Source: Thiodubiliella sp900128405 (GTDB taxonomy: Bacteria; Pseudomonadota; Gammaproteobacteria; PS1; Pseudothioglobaceae). From it: DNA of 64,000 nucleotides. The notes under the pieces are model-generated. The model had not been told where the DNA came from and ran no database searches. It saw only the letters and a program-made list of their open reading frames with translations. This document shows positions 37,466-46,270 of the stretch, in pieces. The stretch's first letter is position 1; each line of letters begins with the position of its first letter. The stretch is from assembly GCA_963682085.1 (NCBI GenBank), contig OY821614.1, positions 1,116,001-1,180,000 on the forward strand. The letters are read 5' to 3'. Position numbers and translations under genes: made by a program.

Positions 37466-38560
37466 ATGGAACTTTCACCCACTTATCAAAAAATTGACGA
37501 CCTAATCCAACGCTCAACTGCCTTATCTCAGCACCTTGATTTAGTAGAAAAGCGTGGTCGCCTAGAGGAAGTGTTATTAGAATTAGAAAACCCAGATATT
37601 TGGTCTAATTTAGAAGTAGCACAGGCACTCAGCAAGGAAAAATCAACCTTGGAAACTGTTTGCCAAATTTTTGACCAAGCCAATGCTATATTAGAAGATG
37701 CAACAGAGTTATTAGATATGGCACAATCTGAAAACGATGAAGGCACAGCGAATGATGTTATTAATGATTTAAACACCGCTCAATCTGCTATTGAAAAACT
37801 AGAATTTGAGCGTATGTTTAGTGGCGATTTGGATGCTAACTCTGCCTATTTAGACATTCAATCTGGTTCAGGTGGCACCGAAGCACAAGACTGGGCAGAA
37901 ATGGTGTTACGCATGTATTTACGCTGGGGTGAAAAACACAATTTCAAAGTCAAACTAATGGAAGCTTCTGCTGGCGAAGTCGCAGGCATCAAATCTGCCA
38001 CCATTCATTTTGAAGGAGAATATGCATTTGGCTGGCTTCGTAGTGAAATCGGCATTCATCGCCTTGTGCGAAAATCTCCCTTCAACGCTAACGGCAAACG
38101 CCACACCTCCTTTTGCTCCGTATTCGTCTCTCCCGAAGTTGATGATAATATTGACATTGAAATCAACAAAGTCGATATTCGCCTTGACACCTATCGTGCC
38201 TCTGGTGCAGGTGGACAACATGTCAATAAAACCGATTCCGCCGTACGCATCACCCACCTACCCACCAATACCGTCGTGCAATGTCAAGACGGACGCAGTC
38301 AGCACGCCAACAAAGACCAAGCTATGAAGCAATTAAAATCCAAGTTATATGAACTAGAAATACAAAAACGCAACAGCGAAAATCAAGCCCTAGAAGACAC
38401 CAAATCCGACATTGGCTGGGGACACCAAATCCGCTCCTATGTCCTCGACCAATCCCGCATCAAAGACTTACGCACAGGAGTTGAATCATCCAATACCCAA
38501 GATGTGTTAGACGGTAATTTAGACAAATTTATCAAAGCAAGTCTAAAAGCGGGGCTATAA
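37466..38560 (+). CDS. prfB: Peptide chain release factor 2 without programmed frameshift
   Basis: A 364-residue factor that ends translation at UGA and UAA. The SPF recognition tripeptide (VRKSPFNANG) and the GGQ catalytic motif (SGAGGQHVNKT) are present. Most bacterial prfB genes carry an in-frame UGA near codon 26 that needs a +1 shift. Here codons 24-25 read CTT GAT and the frame is continuous, so this autoregulation is absent. Its 3' end overlaps the convergent HxlR gene by six bases. Confidence 0.96.
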   Translation: MELSPTYQKIDDLIQRSTALSQHLDLVEKRGRLEEVLLELENPDIWSNLEVAQALSKEKSTLETVCQIFDQANAILEDATELLDMAQSENDEGTANDVINDLNTAQSAIEKLEFERMFSGDLDANSAYLDIQSGSGGTEAQDWAEMVLRMYLRWGEKHNFKVKLMEASAGEVAGIKSATIHFEGEYAFGWLRSEIGIHRLVRKSPFNANGKRHTSFCSVFVSPEVDDNIDIEINKVDIRLDTYRASGAGGQHVNKTDSAVRITHLPTNTVVQCQDGRSQHANKDQAMKQLKSKLYELEIQKRNSENQALEDTKSDIGWGHQIRSYVLDQSRIKDLRTGVESSNTQDVLDGNLDKFIKASLKAGL

Positions 38561-38881
38561 TTTTTTCTGGTAATCCTTACCCCATTTTTCTAGCAATAAA
38601 ATAATATTCTTGAGTGATTCCCCTTGCACTGTAAGACTATACTCTACCTTAGGTGGCACAACCTTATACACTTTTCGATGAATCAATCCATCGCTTTCAA
38701 GTTCCCTTAATTGCTTGGTAAGCATTCTTTGGGTGATGTTTGGCATAAATCTTTTTAACTCACCAAACCTTTTTTTACCGTCTATCAAATGATATAGAAT
38801 AATTCCTTTCCATTTACCACCAATCAAACTAAGTGCTAATTCTACAGGGCAATTTTTGCCTCTTTTTTCTTTCTCTTTCAC
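38555..38881 (-). CDS. HxlR-family transcriptional regulator
   Basis: A 108-residue winged-helix regulator. The family pattern is clear: NCPVELALSLIGGKWKGIILYHL, then RFGELKRFMPNITQRMLTKQLRELE and the wing. The N-terminal Cys is typical of members that sense thiol-reactive electrophiles. It is divergent from the SnoaL-PEBP gene (about 150 bp between), so control of that gene and of the flavoprotein after it is a reasonable guess. Confidence 0.88.
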   Translation of the reverse strand: MKEKEKRGKNCPVELALSLIGGKWKGIILYHLIDGKKRFGELKRFMPNITQRMLTKQLRELESDGLIHRKVYKVVPPKVEYSLTVQGESLKNIILLLEKWGKDYQKKL

Positions 38882-39033
38882 AGTTTTTATACCTCCTTTA
38901 GTATATTAAATGATACTATATACCAATTATGTTCCTACTTGACAATAATATACTTTAGTTTTAACATAGCTTCAATCTATTTTGCAAATCAAAATAGAGA
39001 AATGTAATTTTTAATAAAATAAGGAGAAAGAAA

Positions 39034-40053
39034 ATGAATAAATATACTTCTAAACTAGCGATTTTTTTTATTTTGATAGGTGTTGGCACCGCTTATGCTT
39101 ATCAAAAGCAAAATGATGACTTACCCCAAGCAAATACTATCAATATAGATAAAAGCATTAGCAGTAAGCAGGCAGATATAATGATGTTAGCAGCACGAAA
39201 ATATTCTGCTTTTTGGAATACAGGAGAGGAAAAATACCTATATCAAGCATTGGCACCTAATTTTATAGACCTTAATCTTCCTCAGGGTAGAAAACAAGGC
39301 AGGCAAGGTCCTATAGAAGCTTCCAAGTGGTTTAGAGGTGTTGTTCCTGATTTAAAGGCAAAAATTATAGAAATGACTGTTGTTAAAAATAAAGTGATTT
39401 TACAATTGGAATTTAGTGGTCATTTCAAAGGTAAATTTCATAACGATATAGGACAAGGTCAAGAAATTAAATTTAGTGCCGTAGATGTCTATACTATTAA
39501 AGATGGCAAAATAGCAACAAACTGGCACCTTGAAGACAATCAAACTTTAATCAATCAACTAACCAAACACATACCAGCAAAAGGGTTTCAATTAAAAAGT
39601 AGTGTCCTTAAAGAAGGGGAAAGTATTGCTGCCAACCAATATTGGAATCAGTTTGGATGTTCTGGTGCTAACGATAGACCAGATTTATCTTGGTCTGGAG
39701 CACCTAAAAATAGCAAAAGTTTTGCTGTTTCGTTTTATGACAAAGATGCCCCAACTGGTAGCGGTTTTTGGCATTGGATAGTTTATGATATTCCAAAAGG
39801 TACCACCAATATTTCTGCTAAAAAATTACCAACTGGTGCATTGGCAGCAAATACTGATATTGGCAATAAAGATTACCTAGGCCCTTGCCCGCCAAAAGGC
39901 AGAAAACACACCTATGTCTTTACATTGCATGCTTTAGATGTAGAAAATTTAAACCCACCAAAAAATGCAACTTCTGCATTAATAAGGTTTTTTATCAACA
40001 AACATACAATTGGTAAAACAACATTATCTGTAACTGCAGGACCAAGGGAATAA
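39034..40053 (+). CDS. Exported fusion of SnoaL-like and PEBP/YbhB domains
   Basis: 339 residues. A signal peptide (KLAIFFILIGVGTAYA) is followed by a SnoaL/NTF2-like domain (about 45-175; WNTGEEKYLYQALAPNFID, IATNWHLEDN) and a PEBP domain of the YbhB type (about 185-338; the DAPTGSGFWHWIVYDIP and GPCPPKGRKHTYVFTLHAL blocks). Both halves are complete. PEBP proteins bind lipid or phosphate-like ligands, and SnoaL domains bind small hydrophobic compounds, so a periplasmic binding or detoxifying role is possible, but no reaction can be named. AAGGAG precedes the start; the flavoprotein follows after 3 bp. Confidence 0.8.
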   Translation: MNKYTSKLAIFFILIGVGTAYAYQKQNDDLPQANTINIDKSISSKQADIMMLAARKYSAFWNTGEEKYLYQALAPNFIDLNLPQGRKQGRQGPIEASKWFRGVVPDLKAKIIEMTVVKNKVILQLEFSGHFKGKFHNDIGQGQEIKFSAVDVYTIKDGKIATNWHLEDNQTLINQLTKHIPAKGFQLKSSVLKEGESIAANQYWNQFGCSGANDRPDLSWSGAPKNSKSFAVSFYDKDAPTGSGFWHWIVYDIPKGTTNISAKKLPTGALAANTDIGNKDYLGPCPPKGRKHTYVFTLHALDVENLNPPKNATSALIRFFINKHTIGKTTLSVTAGPRE

Positions 40054-40056
40054 AAA

Positions 40057-40605
40057 ATGAAAATATTATTAATAACAGCAGGCTACTCAATTTTTGATGC
40101 CAGGGGGCAGTTAAATGGATTTTTAAGTTATTTAACTGACAATCATTTTAGTAAAAAAGGCTATAAAGTTAAAATTTCGGATGTAACAAAAGACACTTGG
40201 GATGTAGATAGAGAAGTCGATAAACTTTTGTGGGCAGATGTGGTTATTTATATTACGCCAATTATGTGGTTTAATATGCCAGCACCTCTGGTTAAATGGC
40301 TGGACGAAGTGCTTTTATATCAAAAAACATTTATTATCACAGATGAATATGGCGAAGGCGGTCAAGTGCCAGCTGATAAATTTATGATTGTAACTACCTC
40401 TAATATGAAAAGTAGTGATTTGGGCAAAGGTTTTGTTCTAAAAAATGCACCCCATATTGATGATTTGTTACAACCACTAATAATGACTAACCACTATTTA
40501 AGTATTCGCAATCAAATCCCAACTTTTCATGCAGATAATGTCATTGCAGGTGATACCGATTGGATCGAAAAAGATTACATTGAACACCTTAATAAGCATT
40601 TTTAG
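40057..40605 (+). CDS. MdaB-like NAD(P)H flavin oxidoreductase
   Basis: 182 residues with a flavodoxin-like fold and the MdaB/YwrO-type pattern: KILLITAGYSIFDARGQLN, WADVVIYITPIMWFNMPAPLVKWLDEVL. Relatives reduce quinones in two-electron steps and so limit redox cycling. It is three bases downstream of the SnoaL-PEBP gene, and its end overlaps the convergent oxyR gene by 17 bp. Confidence 0.82.
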   Translation: MKILLITAGYSIFDARGQLNGFLSYLTDNHFSKKGYKVKISDVTKDTWDVDREVDKLLWADVVIYITPIMWFNMPAPLVKWLDEVLLYQKTFIITDEYGEGGQVPADKFMIVTTSNMKSSDLGKGFVLKNAPHIDDLLQPLIMTNHYLSIRNQIPTFHADNVIAGDTDWIEKDYIEHLNKHF

Positions 40606-41449
40606 CATTTGATTGTAAAAACAAACTCAGCGCTAAAATATTGTCTTGATTAGGGTTGTTTTTGCGAGTGATAATACCAATATGGCGAGATAATTTTGCT
40701 TGGTTTTTGTCAATGATTAGCATTGGATATTTATCTAAAATACCACTATTTATGGCGATTTTTGGTAAGAAGCTCACGCCAATTTCCATATTGATCATGG
40801 TTACCAGAGTTTCTAAGCTGGCACAAGCGTATTGTGATACCTTGGTTTTGTCAATGTGGCTATTGTCTAAAATATGACTACGCAAACAATGCCCTTGTTC
40901 TAATAATAGTAAATCATTATTTTGAGTATCTTTGTGTTTAACCAAAACTAAGTCATCTTCAAAAATCGTGGTTTGAACAATGTTTGCTTTTTCCTCAAAC
41001 GGAAAGGCAAAAATAGCAAAATCTAATTTTAATTGTTCAACTTTCAATAAAAGATTTTGACTGGTGTCTTCAATAATGATAAGCTTAAGTTTGGGGTATT
41101 TTTGCTTGACTTTAGTGACAAATTTTGGCAGCAAATAAGCGGCAATTGTTGGAATAACGCCAATTGTAATGGTAGATTCAAAAAAATTTAAATTAGCGAC
41201 AGCAACTAAATCTTGCATTGAAACTATCACTTTTTCAGCGTATTTAACGACTTTTTCACCCAAGGGAGTAAACAAAACGGACTTATTGTTTCTCTCAACT
41301 AACTGAATATTTAAGTCCCGTTCTAACTTATTAATACCTGCACTTAAAGTGGATTGACTAACAAAACAAGCTTTTGCTGCTTTGGAAAAATGTAAATGTT
41401 GCTTTAATGCTAACAAATAGTTGAGATTTTTAATAGAAGGTATTATCAT
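40589..41449 (-). CDS. oxyR: OxyR-type LysR regulator
   Basis: 286 residues: an N-terminal winged helix (LNYLLALKQHLHFSKAAKACFVSQSTLS) and an effector domain with the LLLLEQGHCLRSHIL motif, in which the Cys matches the peroxide-sensing Cys199 of E. coli OxyR. The partner Cys208 region reads DNS here, so the second cysteine is missing. It is divergent from the hybrid peroxiredoxin gene. A palindrome overlaps its start codon. Confidence 0.88.
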   Translation of the reverse strand: MIIPSIKNLNYLLALKQHLHFSKAAKACFVSQSTLSAGINKLERDLNIQLVERNNKSVLFTPLGEKVVKYAEKVIVSMQDLVAVANLNFFESTITIGVIPTIAAYLLPKFVTKVKQKYPKLKLIIIEDTSQNLLLKVEQLKLDFAIFAFPFEEKANIVQTTIFEDDLVLVKHKDTQNNDLLLLEQGHCLRSHILDNSHIDKTKVSQYACASLETLVTMINMEIGVSFLPKIAINSGILDKYPMLIIDKNQAKLSRHIGIITRKNNPNQDNILALSLFLQSNAKNAY

Positions 41450-41468
41450 AATCGTTTTTTACGATTAT
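41448..41468. promoter_or_regulatory. Palindrome between oxyR and the peroxiredoxin gene
   Basis: ATAATCGT and ACGATTAT are perfect inverted repeats around five T. The palindrome overlaps the first codon of oxyR and lies about 80 bp before the peroxiredoxin start. LysR regulators usually bind such sites in the shared spacer and repress themselves. The site does not fit the classical four-box OxyR consensus well. Confidence 0.5.
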
Positions 41469-41544
41469 TATAACCGATATTATTCGTTTTACTTAATAAT
41501 TAAACCTGCGTAAGATGATAATTTTTTCAACCAAGGAGCAATTA

Positions 41545-42273
41545 ATGCTAACAAAAAAAATTGGGGAGAGTGTCCCATTAATGACTTTTAAAACCCAAAA
41601 CAACCATCAATGGCAAGAAGTAAGTACAAATGATATTTTTAACCACAAAACCGTGATTGTATTTGCCCTACCCGGTGCTTATACGCCCACTTGTTCATCC
41701 TCTCATTTACCCCGTTTTAACGAACTAGCACCCGTTTTTAAAGACAATGGCGTAGATGAAATTGTTTGTATTTCTGTGAATGATACTTTTGTAATGAACG
41801 AATGGAAAAAAGACCAAGAAGCGGAAAATATCACGATGTTGCCCGATGGTAATGGCGAATTTTCCGATGACATGGGAATGCTGGTAAGTAAAAACGATTT
41901 AGGGTTTGGCAATCGGTCATGGCGTTATTCAATGCTCGTTAAAAATGGCGTGATTGAAAAAATGTTTATTGAACCAGAAGTAGATGGCGACCCATTTGAA
42001 GTTTCTGATGCCGATACTATGCTCAACTATATTAATGCTGATGCCATCATCCCAAAATCAGCTACAATGTTTAGTCGCAAAGGCTGTCCACATTGCCAAA
42101 AAGCCTTAAGTTTATTAAATCAACAAGGGATTTATGTGGAAATTGTTGAGTTAGGATCAGGCGTTACTTCTCGTTCACTACACGCAATGAGTGGTAAAAG
42201 TAGCACGCCACAGGTTTTCATTGATGGGGACTATATTGGTGGCACTAATGAGTTAGAACAATATTTTAAATAA
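41545..42273 (+). CDS. Hybrid peroxiredoxin-glutaredoxin
   Basis: 242 residues, the length of known PGdx/hyPrx5 proteins. The N-terminal peroxiredoxin-5 domain has its peroxidatic Cys50 in PGAYTPTC. The C-terminal glutaredoxin domain has CPHC at 181-184 and the STPQVFIDGDYIGG glutathione site. It reduces peroxides with glutathione in a single polypeptide. I start at 41545 because AAGGAG lies seven bases upstream. It is in line with catalase and divergent from oxyR. Confidence 0.93.
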   Translation: MLTKKIGESVPLMTFKTQNNHQWQEVSTNDIFNHKTVIVFALPGAYTPTCSSSHLPRFNELAPVFKDNGVDEIVCISVNDTFVMNEWKKDQEAENITMLPDGNGEFSDDMGMLVSKNDLGFGNRSWRYSMLVKNGVIEKMFIEPEVDGDPFEVSDADTMLNYINADAIIPKSATMFSRKGCPHCQKALSLLNQQGIYVEIVELGSGVTSRSLHAMSGKSSTPQVFIDGDYIGGTNELEQYFK

Positions 42274-42284
42274 GGAGAATGATA

Positions 42285-43745
42285 ATGAATAAAAAAATCT
42301 TAACCAATGCAACAGGTTCACCAGTTGCAGATGATAATAATAGTATTACAGTCGGAGAAAGAGGTGCTTTGACTTTTGATAATCACTATGCTTTTGAAAA
42401 GTTAGCCCATTTTAACCGTGAGCGTATTCCAGAACGAGTGGTGCATGCTAGAGGCACAGGGACTTATGGCACATTTACAGTTACAAAATCTTTGAAGGAT
42501 AAAACCATTGCGAGTTTTTTGCAAACAGTCGGTCAAAAAACTGAAGTGTTTGCACGATTTTCTACTGTCGGCGGTGGACAAGATTCGAGTGATTATGCCA
42601 GAGACCCTCGTGGATTTGCCTTGAAGTTTTATACCGATGAAGGTAATTATGATATGGTCGGTAACAATACACCTGTCTTCTTTTTGCGTGATGGTATTAA
42701 TTTCCCTGATTTTATTCATTCGCAAAAGAAAAATCCAAAAACTAACTTACCTGACCCAGCAGCAATGTTTGAGTTTTGGGCAAATCATCCACAATCATTA
42801 CATCAAGTTACAATCTTGATGTCCGATAGAGGTATTCCAGCCAATTATCGTCATATGCACGGATTTAGCTCTCATACCTTTAGTTTTTGGAATAGCCAAG
42901 GAAAAAGAACTTGGTTTAAGTGGCATTTTAAAACCAATCAAAGTATTAAAAATTTGACCAATGAGCAAGCAGCTACAACTTGCCCATTTGGAGCACAAGA
43001 AGATTTAGTTAATGCCATTGAGCAAGGCAATTTTCCAAGTTGGACAGCGAAAATTCAAATGATGAGTGAAGAAGAAGCAAAAGAATACAAAATCAATCCT
43101 TTTGATTTAACCAAAGTTTGGCCACATGCTGATTTCCCACTAATGGAAGTGGGTCAACTAGAACTCAATCGCAATGTAGATAATTATTTTGCCGAAACAG
43201 AACAAGCTTGCTTTTCACCAGGTAATTTAGTATCAGGGATTGGCACCTCACCTGACAAAATGCTACAAGCAAGATTATTAGCCTATCCAGATGCACATCG
43301 TTACCGTGTGGGTGTTAATGCCAACCAAATTCCTGTCAATGCAGCAAAATGCCCTGTTAATCATTATCAACGAGATGGAAAAATGGCAGGAATTTGTCCT
43401 GTAGATGGTGCTCAAATTCAAACAAAAAAAGTTAATTTTTATCCCAACAGTCAAATTAACAATGGTGCGCCAGCACCAACGCCAACCGTGGCAGAGCCAC
43501 CAATGCCTGTTGAACAAGATGCTTGGATAAAGCGTTACGATACCACAGAAGCAGAGGATTATTACCAACAAGCAGGCGATTTATTTAGATTGATGAATGA
43601 ATCACAAAAAAATCAACTCACCACTACAATTGCCGAAGGTCTATCGCAAGCAACAACAGAGGTGCAACAAAAAATGCTTGAACAATTTAATAAGGCAGAT
43701 AATGATTATGCACAGAGAATTAAAACTATAATAAAGAATTTATAG
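42285..43745 (+). CDS. katA: Haem catalase
   Basis: 486 residues, small-subunit monofunctional catalase. Catalytic His54 (RVVHARGTG), the distal Asn in DMVGNNTPVFF, and the haem-ligand Tyr in RLLAYPDAHRYR are present. No KatE-type C-terminal domain exists. I chose the second ATG (42285), seven bases after AAGGAG, over the ATG two codons before. It is 11 bp after the peroxiredoxin-glutaredoxin gene and probably cotranscribed. Confidence 0.95.
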   Translation: MNKKILTNATGSPVADDNNSITVGERGALTFDNHYAFEKLAHFNRERIPERVVHARGTGTYGTFTVTKSLKDKTIASFLQTVGQKTEVFARFSTVGGGQDSSDYARDPRGFALKFYTDEGNYDMVGNNTPVFFLRDGINFPDFIHSQKKNPKTNLPDPAAMFEFWANHPQSLHQVTILMSDRGIPANYRHMHGFSSHTFSFWNSQGKRTWFKWHFKTNQSIKNLTNEQAATTCPFGAQEDLVNAIEQGNFPSWTAKIQMMSEEEAKEYKINPFDLTKVWPHADFPLMEVGQLELNRNVDNYFAETEQACFSPGNLVSGIGTSPDKMLQARLLAYPDAHRYRVGVNANQIPVNAAKCPVNHYQRDGKMAGICPVDGAQIQTKKVNFYPNSQINNGAPAPTPTVAEPPMPVEQDAWIKRYDTTEAEDYYQQAGDLFRLMNESQKNQLTTTIAEGLSQATTEVQQKMLEQFNKADNDYAQRIKTIIKNL

Positions 43746-43754
43746 GATAAAACT

Positions 43755-44039
43755 ATGGCAAATGAAGGTTACCACGAAGCAGAAGAAAATTTAACCCAAG
43801 AAACCAAGGACATGCACAAAGCAATTGTGTCTTTAATGGAAGAATTAGAGGCAATTGATTGGTATAATCAGCGCATTGATGCGTGTCAAGATAGTGAGTT
43901 ATCGGCAATTTTGGCACATAATCGTGATGAAGAAAAAGAGCATGCGGCAATGGTGTTAGAATGGATTAGACGCAAGGATAAGGCTTTTGATAAAGAGCTC
44001 AAAGACTATCTTTTTACTGACAAACCGATTGCACATTAA
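43755..44039 (+). CDS. Encapsulated-ferritin-like (EncFtn) protein
   Basis: A 94-residue two-helix protein of the EncFtn family. The ferroxidase ligands are visible: Glu29/30/32 with Trp36-Tyr37 in MEELEAIDWYNQR, and Glu60 with His63 in HNRDEEKEHAAM. EncFtn subunits form a ring of dimers with ferroxidase centres and usually need an encapsulin shell to store iron. This one ends shortly after LFTDKPIAH, without the C-terminal targeting tail, and no shell gene is near. Position right after catalase suggests removal of Fe(II) to prevent Fenton chemistry. Confidence 0.85.
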   Translation: MANEGYHEAEENLTQETKDMHKAIVSLMEELEAIDWYNQRIDACQDSELSAILAHNRDEEKEHAAMVLEWIRRKDKAFDKELKDYLFTDKPIAH

Positions 44040-44058
44040 ACCTAACAAGTTAGAGGTT

Positions 44059-44080
44059 AAGGGGCGAAAGCCCCTTTTTT
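44059..44080 (+). terminator. Intrinsic terminator after the EncFtn-like gene
   Basis: AAGGGGC, a GAAA tetraloop, GCCCCTT and a T-tract. It closes the peroxiredoxin-catalase-EncFtn unit; the reductase gene begins 16 bp later. Confidence 0.85.
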
Positions 44081-44096
44081 ATTTATTGGAGAAAAA

Positions 44097-45428
44097 ATGA
44101 CAAAACATTATGATATGATTGCAATTGGTGCAGGATCTGGTGGCTTATCCGCTGTAGAGCGTGCAGCAGAATATGGAAAAAAATGCTTAGTAATTGAGGT
44201 AAAAACTGTAGGTGGCACTTGTGTAAATGTGGGCTGTGTGCCAAAAAAAGTAATGTGGTTTGCAGCTAATGCCGCTACGCAAATTAACAACGCACAAGGG
44301 TTTGGGTTTGAAATTGATGTGAAAAAATTTTCATGGGAAAAACTCAAGCAAGGGCGTGAACAATATATTAAAAATATCACCAACTGGTATGACGGCTATT
44401 TAGAAGATTTAGGCATTGATTATATCCACGGCTTCGGCAAATTGGTGGATAAAAATACAGTATCCGTGAACGGCGAAACTTACACAGCAAAACATATTGT
44501 GCTGTCTCCCGGAGGAGAGCCTACTGTGCCACATATAGAAGGTGCACAACACGGTATTACTTCAGATGGTTTTTTTGAATTAAAAAAATTGCCAAAAAAA
44601 GTAGCAGTGATTGGCGGTGGTTATATTGGCGTGGAACTTGCTGGCGTGCTGAATGCTCTGGGCACTGAAGTGCATATTTTTGGTCGTGCCGACACCTTAC
44701 TAAGGGGGTTTGATTCTATCATTCAGCAAGCATTGGACAAAGACTATACGGCACATGGCATCACTATACATCACAGTTCTCAAATTGAAAAAATAACGGA
44801 CGATAAAACCTTAATAACCAATAAAGGTGCGTTTTCTGGTTTTGATGAAATCATTTGGGCAGTCGGTAGAAATCCAATGACACAACATCTCGGTTTAGAA
44901 AATGCAGGCATAAAATGTAACCAGCGTGGCTTTATCCAAACAGATAAATTTCAAGTGACTAATATTGACAATATTTTTGCACTTGGTGATGCCACAGGTC
45001 GTGCACCACTCACGCCAGTTGCAATCGCTGCTGGCAGAAGGTTATCCGATAGGTTATATCATGATATGACTGATAGGCATTTAGATTACAACAATATTGC
45101 CACTGTGGTATTTTCCCATCCGCCAATTGGTACTATCGGATTAACCGAAAATGAAGCAAATGAAAAATTTGATAAAGTCAAAATCTATCAATCAGAATTC
45201 ACACCGATGGCAGATGCACTACTTGAGCATAAAACCACTACCGCATTGAAATTAGTATGTGTAGGTGAAAATGAAAAAGTGGTCGGTTGCCACATTATGG
45301 GGCATGGTGCTGATGAGATGTTACAAGGTTTTGCGGTGGCAATTAAGATGGGAGCAACGAAAAAAGATTTTGACGATACCGTGGCAATTCATCCGACTAG
45401 TGCTGAAGAACTGGTAACAATGCGCTAA
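44097..45428 (+). CDS. gor: Glutathione-disulfide reductase
   Basis: 443 residues. FAD-binding GAGSGG at 11-16, the redox pair Cys42/Cys47 in GGTCVNVGCVPKK, the NADPH-binding GGGYIGVELAG and the C-terminal IHPTSAEELVT with the catalytic His-Glu. It regenerates the glutathione used by the hybrid peroxiredoxin upstream. A GGAG box precedes the ATG. Confidence 0.95.
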   Translation: MTKHYDMIAIGAGSGGLSAVERAAEYGKKCLVIEVKTVGGTCVNVGCVPKKVMWFAANAATQINNAQGFGFEIDVKKFSWEKLKQGREQYIKNITNWYDGYLEDLGIDYIHGFGKLVDKNTVSVNGETYTAKHIVLSPGGEPTVPHIEGAQHGITSDGFFELKKLPKKVAVIGGGYIGVELAGVLNALGTEVHIFGRADTLLRGFDSIIQQALDKDYTAHGITIHHSSQIEKITDDKTLITNKGAFSGFDEIIWAVGRNPMTQHLGLENAGIKCNQRGFIQTDKFQVTNIDNIFALGDATGRAPLTPVAIAAGRRLSDRLYHDMTDRHLDYNNIATVVFSHPPIGTIGLTENEANEKFDKVKIYQSEFTPMADALLEHKTTTALKLVCVGENEKVVGCHIMGHGADEMLQGFAVAIKMGATKKDFDDTVAIHPTSAEELVTMR

Positions 45429-45460
45429 TATTCAATTATTGGTTGGCGCTTGAAAAATGG

Positions 45461-45496
45461 ATTTTTACTGATTATTCATATTTATGCAAAGGTTCT
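45461..45496. repeat. Solo end of a CCTTTGCATAAA-type repeat
   Basis: It ends in ATTTATGCAAAGGTTCT; its complement begins AGAACCTTTGCATAAATATG. It shares sequence with 8161-8196 and with the MITE-like element at 46476-46636. It lies between gor and hisI. Confidence 0.5.
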
Positions 45497-45557
45497 AAAT
45501 AAATAATTCTATTTAAAGTTACAAACTAGCGGTAAAATTAGTTATTTTAAGACATTA

Positions 45558-45944
45558 ATGATAGTGAACGCACTAGAAAAAATTCGATTTGATGAAACAG
45601 GGTTGATTCCTGCTATTGCCCAAGATTTTGAGACAGGTGAAATTTTAATGTTTGCGTGGATGAATAAAGAAGCCTTATTGTTGACGATTGAAAAGCAGCA
45701 GGCAATATATTATTCTCGTTCACGCAAAAAATTGTGGTTTAAAGGTGAAGAATCAGGACACACGCAATTGATTAAAGAAATTTATACTGACTGCGATAAT
45801 GATGTTATCCTACTTAAAGTAGCACAAATAGGGGGAATTGCTTGTCACACTGGAAGGAAATCTTGTTTTTTTCAAAAATTAGACAATAACAAATGGCAAA
45901 CCATTACCAAAGTATTAAAAGACCCAAAAGACATTTATGGATGA
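45558..45944 (+). CDS. hisI: Phosphoribosyl-AMP cyclohydrolase
   Basis: 128 residues. It opens the adenine ring in the third step of histidine synthesis. The metal-binding block TDCDNDVILLKVAQIGGIACHTGRKSCFF contains the three conserved Cys residues and the Asp residues. It is separate from hisE, not fused as in E. coli; the two overlap by eight bases. Confidence 0.96.
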   Translation: MIVNALEKIRFDETGLIPAIAQDFETGEILMFAWMNKEALLLTIEKQQAIYYSRSRKKLWFKGEESGHTQLIKEIYTDCDNDVILLKVAQIGGIACHTGRKSCFFQKLDNNKWQTITKVLKDPKDIYG

Positions 45945-46254
45945 TATTTTAAAAAAATTAGAGCACATATTAGAGCAACGAAAAAGCGCGGAGACAGAGG
46001 ATTCTTATGTTGCACTTTTATACCGCAAAGGTTTGGATGAAATTTTGAAAAAGATTGGTGAAGAATCCGCTGAGGTCATCATAGCAGCCAAAGACGGTGA
46101 GCAAGAAAAAATCATCTATGAAGTGGCAGATTTGTGGTTTCATACACTGGTATTATTGCGCCACAAAGACATTGAAATAGATAAAATAACACAAGAATTA
46201 TCAAAACGATTTGGCTTATCAGGTTTACAGGAAAAAGCCAACAGAAGTAATTAA
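45937..46254 (+). CDS. hisE: Phosphoribosyl-ATP pyrophosphatase
   Basis: 105 residues. An all-helical MazG-type enzyme for the second step of histidine synthesis, with the KIGEESAEVIIAAKDG and YEVADLWFHTLVLL metal-binding segments. It overlaps hisI and is followed 16 bp later by tatA, the typical hisIE-tat arrangement. Confidence 0.95.
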   Translation: MDDILKKLEHILEQRKSAETEDSYVALLYRKGLDEILKKIGEESAEVIIAAKDGEQEKIIYEVADLWFHTLVLLRHKDIEIDKITQELSKRFGLSGLQEKANRSN

Positions 46255-46270
46255 ACAACAGGAGAGAAAT

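Noticed and set aside
42279..42284. First ATG of the catalase gene as start
   Set aside because: It is only one base after the AAGGAG box; the ATG at 42285 has proper spacing.
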